In this document: piece by piece, positions 9,477 to 20,613 of the stretch | How the letters are laid out: each line of letters starts with the position of its first letter | How positions within the stretch are numbered: position 1 is the first letter of the stretch | NCBI GenBank assembly: GCA_914767885.1 | Contig: CAJZBQ010000012.1 | Span: 784,501 to 848,500, forward strand | Direction: 5' to 3' | Origin: Blepharisma stoltei | Lineage: Eukaryota; Ciliophora; Heterotrichea; Heterotrichida; Blepharismidae | Length of the DNA: 64,000 bases | Translations under genes and position numbers: made by a program | The notes under the pieces: model-generated | Told to the model about the DNA's origin: nothing | What the model saw: the letters and a program-made list of their open reading frames with translations, nothing else | Database searches by the model: none

Positions 9477-12298
9477 ATGATGTCAATTTTTAGAAGAAGA
9501 TTTAGTCTGTATGCAAATACTTTTAAAAAATCAATCGAGGAGCCAGAAGAGTTCTGGAAAGAAGCTGCGAAAAGAGTAGCATGGGACAAGCCTTTCAATA
9601 AAGTCTTGGATTCCTCGAGAGCTCCACTTTATAGATGGTTCCCAGATGGGAAGCTTAATATGTGCTATAACTGTCTCGATGGTAAAACATAAAACTTTAA
9701 TAACAAAATTACCTATGCAGTATTTCGCCCCTAAGGTATTAAAAACGTGATTTATAGGACAATTGAACATATATTAAATGCTTTATTTCCTATCCAGAAT
9801 TAATACAGGATTTGCATATGTTAAAAATTTAATATGCTAATAAATAAGAGATTTAGTAGAGAAGCACGCCAGATTTAGACTTGATATAGCATTTTAAAAC
9901 GATGAATCCAGTTGAATTCAGCTATAAAATAGATAGACGCAAATAAATCAATTCAAGCAAAATTATCTATCATTAACGCATATATAATTTAGTAGTAATT
10001 GCGCTAAATTAACGGATTTTAACAGATTAATCTCTGCATATAGCTTATTTCGGATGTAAAACATGATATATCTCATTTAAATTAATACTAAAATATGAGC
10101 CAAACTTGCTAGCCATATAAAAATTCTGTATTTATTAGGGATACAAGACTAAAAATTTGATATGAAGGGTAGAGTGATTTCATGCTTGAACATCTCGATA
10201 GGCACGTGTTAGCAGGGGATGGGAAGAACTGGGGAATCATTTATGATAGTCCTATGATGAATCGTGTCATGCACTATACCTATGAGGAACTGCTTGAAGA
10301 AGTCCAAAAGTTGGCAGGCGCCATGGCATTCAAGCATAATGTCAAAGTAGGTGACCGAGTTGTTATATATATGCCACTTGTACCTGAAGCTATTATCGCT
10401 ATGCTTGCATGTGCAAGAATAGGCGCAATCCATTCTGTTGTTTTTGGAGGATTTTCGGCAAAAGAATTAGCAAACAGAATTGTTGACAGCAAAGCGAAAT
10501 TAATTATTACAGCAAATGCAGGATTAGAGCCTAATAAGATAATCCCGTATGAGCCGATTGTAAATGAAGCCACTACTTTAGCAGAAGCAAGGCTTCCGGG
10601 TGCTGAGCATATCCAGAGGATTGTATTAAATCGACATTTAAATGTAAAATTCAAGCTTCAACCTAATAGAGATCATGATTTCTATGAAGAATTGATGAAT
10701 TCTAAGCCATTCACTTCTGTAATTAGTGTTTCTTCTACTCATCCATTGTATATTTTATATACATCAGGGACGACTGGAACTCCTAAAGGTGTAGTCAGAG
10801 ATACAGGTGGTCATGCAGTTGCTTTAGACAATGCTATGAAATGGGTATATGGAATTGACAAAGGTGATGTGTTTTGGGGTGCTAGTGATATCGGTTGGGC
10901 TGCTGGCCACACTTGCATTGTTTATGGGCCTTTGATAAAAGGAGCTACATCAATCCTATATGAAGGAAAGCCAGTAGGTACTCCAGATGCTGGAGCTTGG
11001 TGGAGAGTTATTCAGCAGCATGAGGTTAAAAGCTTGTTTGTCGCTCCTACAGGAGTTAGATCTATTAAAAAAGAAGATCCATTAGGGAAGTTGATGAGGA
11101 GATATAATTTAGACTCTCTTCAGCATTTCGGAGTCGCTGGAGAAAGATGTGATCCTGATACTGTGCATTGGCTTCGAGAGCATTTACCTAAAAATGCGTT
11201 AATCAATGATCATTGGTGGCAGACTGAAGCAGGATGGCCGATGATTGGAAATTTCTCAGGTCTGGATCGATTTGAAACAAAGCCTGGGAGTGCGACAAAG
11301 CCTGTCCCAGGATGGGACATGCATATAATAAAAGATGACTTAACTGAAGCCGCACCTGATGAGCCTGGGAAAATATGTGCAAAATTGCCGACACCTCCTG
11401 GTTTCGTTCTTTCATTATGGGAAAGTGATGAGGCTTTTATTAAAAAGTACATGTCTGAAATCCCTGGATATTACTTATCAGGGGATGAAGGCTATAAGAT
11501 CTTGAGATGTTTAATTAATTAGGGCTTATTTTTTTGATTCCACAGAGAGTGTCACATAGCTGTTGGGCTTGAACTTAAGTCCTAAATATTGAAGTCATAT
11601 GCAATCTTGCACGCCCATTTTTATTAGACAGTGGAGCACTCCTAAATAATGACACTCTAGCCTTGCCAACAAATCTTATGGGGGCATGTTGGTTGAGTCC
11701 AGACTTGACTCCTGCGCACGTTCTGCTTAAGGGTCTCCCTCTTCTAGAGTGATAAGTAGAAATCTTTTGCCTTCAAGTTCTCGGAAGAGCTAATTTCGAT
11801 AATATGACTTTTTATTATTATGATGATTATAAAGATCAAGACGGTTATTTCAACATTATGGGAAGAATTGATGACGTTATTAATATTGCAGGACATAGAT
11901 TCAGCACTGGAGCCTATGAAGAATGCATTTGTTTCCATCCAAATGTGGCAGAATGCGCCGTTATTGGAGTTTATGATGATATTAAAGGAGAAATCCCTGT
12001 TGCATTTGTTATTCCAAAGACTGGATCACAGCTCTCAGATGCCGATTTAACTCATGAAATTATAACGAAAATAAGGAAAGATATCGGAGCTGTAGCCAGC
12101 TTGAAAACTTGCATAATAGTAAAAAGACTTCCTAAGACAAGAAGTGGGAAAATTCCAAGAGTCCTTTTAAGGAAAATAGCTAATGGAGAGTCTTATACAC
12201 CTCCAGCAACTCTTGAAAGCCTAGATGTTTTAGATGAAATGAAAGTTGCATTAGAAGAGCACGGCTATCCAAGAAAAGATTTAAAATCGGCAGTATAG
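9477..12298 (+). CDS. ACSS3-like acetyl/propionyl-CoA synthetase, copy 2
   Basis: Second tandem paralogue, 655 aa once inserts of 519 and 335 bp are removed. Catalytic motifs match copy 1: YTSGTTGTPKG, WWQTEAGWP, YYLSGDEGYKDQDGY, GRIDDVINIAGHR and KTRSGKIPR. The N-terminus MMSIFRRRFSLYANTFKKSI again looks mitochondrial. Nucleotide identity with copy 1 is very high in the middle of the gene, so duplication or gene conversion is recent. Its inserts sit at positions different from those in copies 1 and 3. Without excision the frame stops after the CYNCLD motif. Confidence 0.92.
9674..10192. other. 519-bp insert with TCTCGAT repeats in synthetase copy 2
   Basis: The coding sequence breaks in NCLD|RHV. 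TCTCGAT occurs at 9674-9680 and at 10193-10199, and removing one repeat unit restores CLDRHVL exactly as in the paralogues. A TA-based excision (9683-9684 to 10199-10200) is also in frame but inserts one Gly. The inside is AT-rich, with no obvious inverted termini and no gene. Confidence 0.65.
11493..11827. other. 335-bp TA-bounded IES in synthetase copy 2
   Basis: TATAA is found at both edges (11493 and 11828). Removal joins DEGY to KDQDGY, exactly as in copy 1. The inside, about 11540-11750, is less AT-rich than other TA-bounded inserts and may hold a decayed retroposon or RNA-derived sequence. No open frame of note is present. Confidence 0.75.
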
Positions 12299-12519
12299 TT
12301 AAATAAGTTAATTAGAAATCTTATAATAGTCATTATATTTGTATTTTAATCAAAAATTGTCATACATATCTAAATAAGTCTAAATAATAACGATTAATAA
12401 AATGGAAGATAGAAAAACGGCAAATACTCTATTTTATCTATTTTCTAATAATTTTTAACAAATCAATAGTCGTTTTAGATTTTTTTGAATATTCGCCAAT
12501 ATAAAGCCACAAATAAAAT

Positions 12520-14559
12520 ATGTTGTCTGTGCTCAAGCGAAGGTTTGCTCTCTACAACACGGTTTTCTCTAAATCAATCCAGGACCCAGAGGGTTTTTGG
12601 AAGGAAGCTTCTAAAGGAATTTCCTGGGATAAGCCTTTTACCAAAGTTCTTGACTCCTCCCACTCTCCTTTATATCGGTGGTTTCCAGATGGGAAGCTTA
12701 ATATGTGCTATAATTGCTTAGATCGCCACGTGTTATCAGGTCAAGGCCACAACTGGGGAATAATTTATGACAGTCCATTGACAAATTGTATTGTCCACTA
12801 TACATATGAAGAGCTACTAGAAGAAACCCAAAAACTAGCTGGTGCAATGATGTATAAGCATGGCATTAAAAAAGGGGACAGGGTCGTGATTTTCATGCCC
12901 ATGATACCTGAAGCTGTTATCTCTATGCTGGCATGTGCAAGAATTGGCGCTATACACTCTGTGGTTTTTGCTGGATTTTCAGCTAAAGAGCTCGCAAATA
13001 GGATTAGTGAAAGCAAGGCAAAATTATTAATAACTGCTAATGCTGGAGTAGAGCCAGGAAAAGTGACACCATTTGAACCTATTGTGAATGAAGCTGTACT
13101 TATGGCTGAGTCAAACATGACATGTGCAGAAAATATACCCAGGATTGTAGTTAATAGACATTTAGGAGTGAAATTTAATTTGCGGCCTCATAGAGATCAT
13201 GATTTTCATGAAGAACTGATGAATTCAAAGCCTTTTGAGTCTGTTGTCAGTGTAAACTCTTATGATCCACTATATATTTTACATACAACTGGGTCTACTG
13301 GGAAACCAAAAGGGATTATCAGAGATACTGGAGGATATGCAGTAGCTTTAGATAATGCTATGAAATGGGTCTATGGGATCAATAGAGGAGATGTGTTTTG
13401 GTCAGCTGGAGATCTAGCTTGGGTTGCTGGGCATACTTGCTCTGTTTATGGACCGTTATTGAGAGGAGCAACATCTGTTTTATATGAAGGAAAACCTGTT
13501 AGAACTCCTGATGCAGGAGCATGGTGGAGAGTTATACAGCAGCATGAAGTAAAAAGTGTTCTTGTAGCTCCAACTGGAATTAGAGCTATTAAAAAAGAAG
13601 ATCCATCAGGCAAACTTATGAAAAAATACAATTTAGATAGCATTGAACACTTTGGGGTTGTTGGAGAAAGATGTGACTCAGACACATTAAGCTGACTTCA
13701 ACATAGATTGCCTAAAAAAGCTTTAATAAACGATCAATGGTGGCAAACAGAATCAGGATGGCCTATGATAAGCAATCAAATCGGCCTTGAAAAATTCGCC
13801 ACAATGCCTGGTAGTGCAACAAAGCCAGTGCCTGGTTGGAATATTCAAATAATCAAAGACAACTTGCAAGAAGCCGATTCCAATGTAACTGGAAAAATCT
13901 GTGTAAAACTTCCTACGCCTCCTGGCTTCATGCTTTCTCTATGGGAAAACGATGAAGAATTTAAAAAGAAATATTCTTTCTTATCTAATAAAATAGCATA
14001 AAAAATTACTATAATAAAAAATAATAAATTAATAAAAATAGTATATATGACTGAAGTACCTGGATATTACTTGTCAGGTGACGAAGGTTTCAAAGATGAT
14101 AAAGGCTATTTCCATATAGTAGGCAGAACAAATGACGTTATAAATATTTCTGGGCATAGGTTTAGAGCTGCAGCTTATGAAGAGTCTATTAATTTCCACC
14201 CAAATGTAGCAGAGTGCGCTGTTATTGGAGTCATTGATGAAATTCGTGGAGAAATCCCAATCGCGCTTATTGTAATTAAAGAAGGGTCTGATAAGACAGA
14301 TGATGATATCACTCATGAATTGATTAGTAAAGTCAGGCAAGATATAGGAGCAGTTGCAAGCCTTAAAACTTGCATCATTGTCAACAAACTACCTAAGACG
14401 AAAGATGGCAAAGTCCCAAGACTTTTGCTGAAAAAGATGGCGAACGGAGATTATTACCCAGCAAACACTGTATTGGAAAATCCTGAAGCACTGGAAGAGA
14501 TTAAAGAAGCTTTTGAGAAGCATGGGTATCCAAAAGTTGACTATAATTTAAAGGAATAA
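12520..14559 (+). CDS. ACSS3-like acyl-CoA synthetase, copy 3 (diverged)
   Basis: Third tandem paralogue, 655 aa after removal of a 72-bp insert. It is clearly more diverged: the adenylate loop reads HTTGSTGKPKG instead of YTSGTTG, the next motif is SAGDLAWVAGHT, and the C-terminal Lys motif is KTKDGKVPR. The key catalytic Lys and the GHRF hinge region remain, so activity is plausible, perhaps with a different acyl preference. The start MLSVLKRRFALYNTVFSKSI is again presequence-like. TGA at 13693 encodes Trp. It ends about 110 bp from the convergent dismutase gene. Confidence 0.9.
13972..14043. other. 72-bp TA-bounded IES in synthetase copy 3
   Basis: A short AT-rich insert between TA at 13972-13973 and TA at 14044-14045. 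Removal gives KKYMTEVPGYYL, matching the paralogue KKYMSEIPGYYL. This is a clean example of the short TA-bounded class. Confidence 0.85.
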
Positions 14560-14667
14560 ATTCTTTGAACTAATCTTTTCTGCTAAAATATTATTAATAT
14601 AGGAGAATTATATGAGGTTTTTTATAATTTTTCAGAAAATTTCTAATTTTAATAGCTTATATACTTC

Positions 14668-15312
14668 TTAGAAAGGAACAGCTTGACTTCTCTTTCCATA
14701 TTTTTCATAATTGCTAACAATATTATCCCAGTTTACCAGTTTCCACCAGTTTTCAATGAACTCAGGCCTTCTATGCTGGTACTTCAAATAATAAGCGTGC
14801 TCCCACACATCACAAGTCATAATAGGGACTCCATGAACAGTTCCAATGCCATCCATAAGTGGATTTTCATGTCCAGGAGTATTATGAATTTCTAGTGTCC
14901 CATCTTGTTTAACAGTCAGCCACGCCCATCCAGATGCAAACCTATTGATGGCAGCATTGGTAAATTGAAGTTTAAACGCATCAAAAGATCCAAATTTCTC
15001 ATCTATTTTGGCTGCAAGTTCTCCATATGGTGCTGGATTGGTTGTTCCTATAGGAGCTAAATTTTGCCAAAAGAGTGTGTGGTTATAGTGACCACCTGCG
15101 TTATTGATAACTGCAGGAGATGAGCCAGCTACTGTATGCTGTAATGCGGCGAGGTCAAGGTTTGCTCGGTCTGGAAACTCTGCTAAGGCTAGATTTAGCT
15201 TGGTTACATAAGTTTGATGGTGGCCGAGATAGTGGATTTCAACTGTAAGTGCGTCCATGCTTGGTTCTAGTGCTGTAAAGCTATAAGGAAGAGGGTGCAA
15301 GGTATGAACCAT
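14668..15312 (-). CDS. Fe/Mn superoxide dismutase
   Basis: A 214-aa uninterrupted gene that converts superoxide to hydrogen peroxide and oxygen. Metal-ligand motifs are visible: the first His in HYLGHHQTYV, the second in GGHYNHTLFW, and Asp/His in DVWEHAYYLKYQ. Length is normal for the single-domain family. The ATG at 15310-15312 (MVHTLHPLPY) is chosen over an upstream in-frame TTG. No clear mitochondrial presequence is seen, so it may be cytosolic. Metal preference (Fe or Mn) cannot be decided by eye. No IES interrupts it. Confidence 0.95.
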   Translation of the reverse strand: MVHTLHPLPYSFTALEPSMDALTVEIHYLGHHQTYVTKLNLALAEFPDRANLDLAALQHTVAGSSPAVINNAGGHYNHTLFWQNLAPIGTTNPAPYGELAAKIDEKFGSFDAFKLQFTNAAINRFASGWAWLTVKQDGTLEIHNTPGHENPLMDGIGTVHGVPIMTCDVWEHAYYLKYQHRRPEFIENWWKLVNWDNIVSNYEKYGKRSQAVPF

Positions 15313-15426
15313 TTTGTCCAATAAATATTAATGGCTGCATTTTTGGTCAGAAATCGAGAATAAATATGGCTTTAAATCAACAAATAAAATTGATAACTAC
15401 TAATAAAGCAGCATTTTAAAGCAAAA

Positions 15427-15579
15427 ATGTTAATAATCTTCATTAGATTAGGAGCTTTTCTATTTAAAGGATTTTATTATCAAGATTATTTTTCTTTTTT
15501 GATAGGAATATTAGCTATTATTCTTTTTGACAGAGTTTTTAGCTATTTCAATTATGAAAACATAATAAATCTAAATTAA
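15427..15579 (+). CDS. possible small membrane protein
   Basis: A 50-aa frame runs from ATG at 15427 to TAA at 15579. It is strongly hydrophobic (for example FSFLIGILAIILFDRVF), enough for one membrane helix. It lies in the spacer between two divergent genes and is shorter than typical predictions. Support is only compositional, so it could be chance in AT-rich DNA. Confidence 0.2.
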   Translation: MLIIFIRLGAFLFKGFYYQDYFSFLIGILAIILFDRVFSYFNYENIINLN

Positions 15580-15707
15580 AAAGCATTAGGTATTGCTTCA
15601 ATAAAAATAATTGATCAAAGTTTATAAAAAATAAATAAATTGATTAAATTTTTAATAATTTTAACAAATAAATTTTTCATTTTATTTATTATGATTCTAT
15701 ATATAAA

Positions 15708-17071
15708 ATGGAGCTAGATTTAGATAGCTTAAGGGAAGAGACCGAAAAGAACCTCACCAAAAACAAGTTTCGTTTGCTTGTCCTCTTTTCCGTTGGAATC
15801 CTCGGAATCTTTATATTTATCGCCCTGGCTCCAGACATGACAGATGAAGAGAAAAGCAAAGTTTACAGACTTCCATTAACTCCACAAGAAATTTATGAGC
15901 TTAGTCAAGTCTTTTCCTCTTATACAGAAAATTCTTACTTATATGTTTTGTCGCTTTTTTGCTTCCTTTACTTGCTCATGCAAAGCTTTGCAATTCCAGG
16001 ACCAATTGTCTTAAGCTTAATTTCTGGTACTTTATTTGGAAGATGGGTAGGTCTCTTGATAGTAACAATTTGTGCTACGACTGGGTCGACAATTTGTTAC
16101 TTTCTTTCAGATATCCTTGGTAAAGGTATTATTGTAGCTTCTCCTTTTAAAATAATCCAAAATAGTTGCACAAAAAATTGATTTTTTTAAAGAGGGATTA
16201 TAAGTTGAAAATTATTTAAACAAAGCTATCATGAATCAATAAATTTTATGAAATAAGTACGATAATATTGTTTTAATATAAATTTTTTTTTTTGTATATA
16301 AATTTCATATTAAAATAATAGTTATAATATTATGTTCCAGTTTAAAGAGGGAGTAAGAGCTTTTCCTGACAAGATTCAAAAGGTCCATGGTGCAATTCAG
16401 CAACAAAAGGAAAATGTCTTGTTTTATTTGCTATTTTTAAGGGTCGTACCAATTGTACCGAATTGGCTTATTAATTTGACGAGTCCGATTATAGGGATCC
16501 CAATAAAGACTTTTTTCCGTGAGCGAACAAAAAAATTTTGTTCGCTCACGGAGGGGGGTTAATTTTTTTTTTTAAAAAAAATTTATATATAAATTTTATA
16601 AAAAATATTTTTTTCGAAATTTAAAAAAATCCTAATTTGCAAAAATTGGGAAGCAAATATTAATTTAATTTGCAAAATTTATGTTTTAAAACGCAATTTG
16701 TTTAAAATTAAACAGAATTAGCTCTAGATTTCATTATACTAATTATCACTTATATATCAAAATTTTTTTCCATTAAAATTTTTTCTATTTAAAAAAATTT
16801 TTGTTCACTCACGGAGGGTGGGTTTTTGGTCAAAAAATGGCGATTTTTCTAATGGTTTTGTTCGCTCACGGAGGGGGGGGGGGAGTTAGCAACGCTATTT
16901 GGTCTGATCCCGCCTAATTGCATTCATATAAATACTGGGATGGCATTGTCAAGCTTAGGGAGCACAGAGATGAGTTATGAGTCAATTGCCTTGCTGGTAG
17001 TTTTGGGGGTGCTAATTATGCTTCCTCCGATTTATATGAAATATAATAAAAGTAAAAAAGTTAAAATTTAA
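15708..17071 (+). CDS. TMEM41B-like VTT-domain membrane protein
   Basis: After removal of two inserts this encodes a polytopic membrane protein with the VTT (DedA-like) domain. Matches to the TMEM41 family are PGPIVLSLISGTLFG, CYFLSDILG, FLRVVPIVPNWLINLTSP and IPPNCIHINTG. Animal TMEM41B is an ER lipid scramblase needed for autophagy and lipoprotein handling; the same ER role is inferred here. The N-terminus has a hydrophobic segment at about residues 25-45. The two inserts fall in conserved parts, so the germline copy is unreadable as it stands. The second insert is unusual at its left end. TAA ends at 17071, just before the tRNA. Confidence 0.85.
16128..16331. other. TA-bounded IES in TMEM41B-like gene
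   Basis: About 204 bp of AT-rich, stop-rich DNA separates SDILGKG from MFQFKEGVR. The pair TA 16127-16128 and TA 16331-16332 keeps the frame. Other TA pairs within a few bases also do, so the ends may differ by a few codons. Confidence 0.6.
16513..16885. mobile_element. family A MITE with a damaged left end
   Basis: Typical A features are the CCGTGAGCGAACAAAA hairpin, GGGGGGTTAATTTT, and right end CTCACGGAGG...GGGAGTTA at about 16869-16888. The left terminus lacks the usual TNA plus CTCCCCC run: coding TTTTTT (16511-16516) runs straight into CCGTGAG. Joining at TT 16515 and TTA 16886 gives IPIKTFLATLFGLIPP in frame, close to the human family sequence. Confidence 0.75.
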
Positions 17072-17079
17072 GTAAAAAA

Positions 17080-17152
17080 TACAAGCGGCGGGGATTGAAC
17101 CCACGACCTTCTGCGTGTAAAGCAGATGTGATAACCACTACACTACGCTTGC
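17080..17152 (-). tRNA. tRNA-Val(UAC)
   Basis: The minus strand folds as a 73-nt tRNA. The acceptor stem GCAAGCG pairs with CGCTTGT (one G-U), the anticodon stem TCTGC pairs with GCAGA around loop TTTACAC, so the anticodon is TAC, and the T arm reads GTGGGTTCAATCCCC with a normal B box. No intron is present and CCA is not encoded. It sits 9 bp after the TMEM41B-like stop codon on the opposite strand. Confidence 0.95.
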
Positions 17153-17315
17153 TTAAACACCCATCAGAATCTTTCATTTTATAGAAGAGGCTGAGCATTG
17201 AAATGTTTCTTATAAATTAATATGCATAATTTATAAAGTAAGATTATAGAATCAAGCAATTTTTAATCAATAAAAAAGAAAACTGCAAAAAATGGGCCAA
17301 AAAATGCCTTAAATA

Positions 17316-18633
17316 ATGGATAAAGTCCCAGCAGCACTTCTTGAGTCAGTTCTGGTAAAATCAGTAGATATCAGTGACAAGCAAGAAGTTAAAGGCTACG
17401 ATTTCAACCAAGGCCTTGACTACTCAGCTATACTCCAATCCTACAACTGTATTGGATTTCAAGCAACTCATATGGCCCAAGCCATAACTGAGCTAAACCG
17501 GATGCTAAATTGGCGCTTATCTGATGAGCCAATTCTCCCAGATGACTCCATTCCTGATATAGAAGACCGTAAGAAAGTTAAAGCGGTCAAGTTTCTGGCA
17601 TATACATCAAACATAATTTCCAGCGGCTTAAGAGAAGTTATAAGATACCTAGTTCAGCACAAACTAGTTGATGTAGTTGTTACAAGTGGTGGCGGAATTG
17701 AAGAAGACTTCATAAAATGCTTACTACTGACTCCCAAGATCAGGATATAATGAAAAAATTAGTTTGCCCAAAGTATCTCCTATGTAAATTTGTGAATAAA
17801 TATTTTTTAGTATATATCTAATAATTATTATAATTGATGCTGATATTTCAAAATATAATTTTTAATTTCAAATAAATTGTCAAAATAAAAAACATTTAAT
17901 CTCCCTTAAGCACAAATCTTGCTCACTCTTAAAGGGAGTGCTAGCCAAATTTTACATTGGAGATTTTCATCTCAATGGAAAATCTTTAAGACAGCAAGGA
18001 CTGAACAGAATTGGAAATTTGCTGGTCCCTAACGAAAATTATTGCAAGTTTGAAAGCTGAATCATGCCGATCTTTGATAAAATGCTCGAAGAACAAAAAG
18101 AAGGGATGCTCTGGACGCCTTCAAAGCTGATAGAAAGGCTTGGAAGAGAAATTAACAATGAAGAAAGTGTTTATTACTGGGCAGCCAAGAACAATATCCC
18201 TGTGTTTTGTCCTGGAATCACTGATGGCTCTATCGGTGACATGCTCTACATGCACAGCTATGCAAATCCTGGGCTTATTTTAGACGTCATTGGCGACGTC
18301 AAAAGAATCAACAACATGGCATTCGACGCCAAGCACTCAGGAATGTTCATCATCGGTGGAGGAGTCCCCAAACACCACACAAATAACGCAAATCTAATGA
18401 GAAATGGCGCTGATTTTTCAGTCAACGTTAACACAGGCCTCGAACACGAAGGATCAGACTCAGGAGCTCCTCCAGATGAAGCAGTCTCCTGGGGCAAAAT
18501 AAAGTCAGGATCCACCCCAATTAAATTATTTGCGGAAGCGACACTTGTCGTCCCATTAATTGTAGCTGAAAGCTTTTATAAATACCATGAACAGCATAAA
18601 GATGAATGTCCTACATGCTCTAATAGTAGTTAA
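17316..18633 (+). CDS. deoxyhypusine synthase
   Basis: Encodes 365 aa after removal of a 220-bp insert, close to the 369 aa of human DHPS. The enzyme uses NAD and spermidine to modify a lysine of eIF5A, the first step of hypusine formation. Conserved blocks are [72 protein letters not shown] and EAVSWGKI, the last holding the active-site lysine. It is cytosolic. The stop is 9 bp from the convergent STPGR gene. Confidence 0.95.
17722..17941. other. TA-bounded IES in deoxyhypusine synthase
   Basis: A 220-bp insert between TA 17722-17723 and TA 17942-17943. Removal gives [12 protein letters not shown], aligned with human IKCLAPTYLGEF. The ends are weakly inverted (TACTACTGACTCCC against GGGAGTGCTA), and a CTCTTAAAGGGAGTG stretch recalls family C termini, so it may be a decayed MITE. 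Confidence 0.85.
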
Positions 18634-18642
18634 TTTATAAAC

Positions 18643-19278
18643 TTATGGGCTCATTGCATATTTTGATATAGCACCCACTGTGGTTGGGATTTCATAACTT
18701 CCTGGCCCTGGGAGGACTATTTGCTCTCGCTTTAATCATCTTTCACTTCTAAAGGTTCAGCTTGGGGTTGAAGTTTTTACCTTGGAATCGTACATTCCGG
18801 GACCTGGGAGGTCTTTTTCGATTTTTATGTAGGAAGATTTGCCGGCTGAACCTAAAGAGTAGGAAGGGGCTGTGTCAGGCTTTTTGGGGTTGTATTGGCC
18901 TGGGCCTGGGACTGCGTCTTTTTGAAACAGCCGAGTTTTTCCTCGCATTGTAAATCTTGGTCCATGGTAACTTCCGTTGACTTCGTAAGCTCCAGGGCCT
19001 GGCGTCAGCTGTTTGGGGCTTAGAGGGCTACGTTTTCCAGTACCAAGTAGCAGGCCTGTGCTTGAAAAAGTAGGTTTGGGGTCATAAGCTCCTGGCCCTG
19101 GAGATTTGGATAGGTAACTACTTCTAGTTATACGAGAAGCTGTTCCAATTCTATATTTTGGCGAGGATTTAGGAGAATACATCTCATAAGCTCCAGGTCC
19201 TGGAGATTCACGATTTTGTCTCAACTTGTACCTTCCTTGGAAGCTCCAGGCTGGGGAATACTTCAAATTTAGCGTCAT
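18643..19278 (-). CDS. SHIPPO/STPGR repeat protein
   Basis: A 211-aa protein with at least six PGPG-type repeats: SPGPGAYE, SPGPGAYD, TPGPGAYE, VPGPGQY, LPGPGMYD and LPGPGSYE. These STPGR repeats are typical of ODF3 and other proteins of cilia and flagella, which line or cross-link axonemal microtubules. Two TGA codons (for example at 18757-18759) are read as Trp, which extends the protein past an apparent stop to TAA at 18643. The ATG at 19276-19278 is used; an upstream TTG is ignored. A ciliary structural role is expected in this organism. Confidence 0.85.
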
Positions 19279-19448
19279 TTTCAAATATCCTATCTCATTT
19301 ATTTTTAAGCATCAAATTTTTTTAGAATAATAATATATTAGGCTTACCAAATAAAATAAACTATAAATATCAGACAATAATATTCTATTAATTTTATAAG
19401 CATATAGCTTTTTCTTATGGAAAAAAGAATAATATAATAAAGAATTTA

Positions 19449-20501
19449 ATGCTCCAAGTAAACTCAGAGAAGATATTTATTGAGCACTGGTAAAAGATAT
19501 ATAGCATCTATTGTGATAAACACAAATGATGTACAAACCATGATGAAAATAAATACAAGCAATATTACAATGAAGCAAAATATACCTTGGAAAGTGAATT
19601 CCCAAACTTTATAGTTGTTGAAAACCAAATACCTGTAGGACTAGAAAAGAAATTCAATGCAGATCCTTTAATCTATAAGATGGGAACAGCACATTTTCCA
19701 AGAATTGGATCTTTTGAGATTTATTATAGAAAGTTTATAGTATTTTCAAAGCTTGGGACCAAAAAGTGGCCAAGAATTGAACAATTGGCAGCCAAAATCA
19801 GAGAAATCCAAGACTACACAAGTAATCCTCCAAAAATACAGAGGCCTCAGACTGCAAGACCAAGTACTAAACCTATGCTGATTAAAAAGAGAAAAGTGAG
19901 ATCTCGGCCTACAACAGCAAAAACAAGATCAAAGGCTCCGAAGCCTATAGACAATGAAAATCATTTAATTGAAGTTGTCTCAACAAATGCTTTGGAAACT
20001 TGGAAATCAGAAGACAACAGAAAAGAAATTATGCATCAGAGATCGCTACCAGAGCTAGAAATTGCTTCACAAAGGAGTATTGAAAATGAACAGCCTAGCA
20101 TTCGAAAGCAAGAAGAGGTAAAAACGCCTTTTAAAGTAGATATAAAAAGCCCTGATAAAACAGAAGTTAAAAGACTTGCAAAAATAGAGCTTAAAAAAGA
20201 AGACAGCAGCCCAAAAATAGTTCCTAAAGAAAATGATCTGAAAAGTCCAAAAATAACTCCTAAAGAAAATGAGCCTAGAAGTCCAAAAATGATTACTAAA
20301 GAATATGAGCCTAAAAGTCCCCAAGGATATGAAGAAAAAAGCCCTGTGAAAATAGTGACAATTGATGAACTTGTAAAATCTGCGTCTCTTCGGACTAACA
20401 AAGAATTGCACCCGAAAAGAGAAGTGACAAAATCTTATGATGTTTCTATTGAAATAACTGAAACAGTTAATAAAAAAATTACTTACTCACTTACAAGCTA
20501 A
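19449..20501 (+). CDS. SelW/Rdx-like thioredoxin-fold protein with Lys/Pro-rich tail
   Basis: Encodes 345 aa once a 15-nt intron is spliced. The N-terminal ~115 residues resemble the Rdx/SelW family: a CxxC (HCIYC) in the first strand-loop region, a helix with KYTLESEFPNF, then GSFEIYYRKFIVFSK and a final helix. SelW-like proteins are small redox proteins; here Cys replaces selenocysteine. Residues ~120-345 are low complexity, with tandem KSPKITPKENEP-like units near 20240-20320, rich in Lys, Pro, Ser and Glu, suggesting microtubule or scaffold binding. The start depends on the intron; without it the frame is closed by TAA at 19491. Confidence 0.65.
19490..19504 (+). other. 15-nt spliceosomal intron
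   Basis: GTAAAAGATATATAG interrupts the SelW-like gene and contains an in-frame stop. Removal joins IEHC to IYCDKHK and restores the CxxC motif. The length is the heterotrich standard. Confidence 0.8.
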
Positions 20502-20613
20502 TTTTTTTCTTCAAAATCTAAAAAAAAATAAAAAATTAAGAAATTGTTGTATTCAATAGATTTCACATTTTAGATATAACAATATTATTATAAAAAATGT
20601 TTTCTCGCACTAA

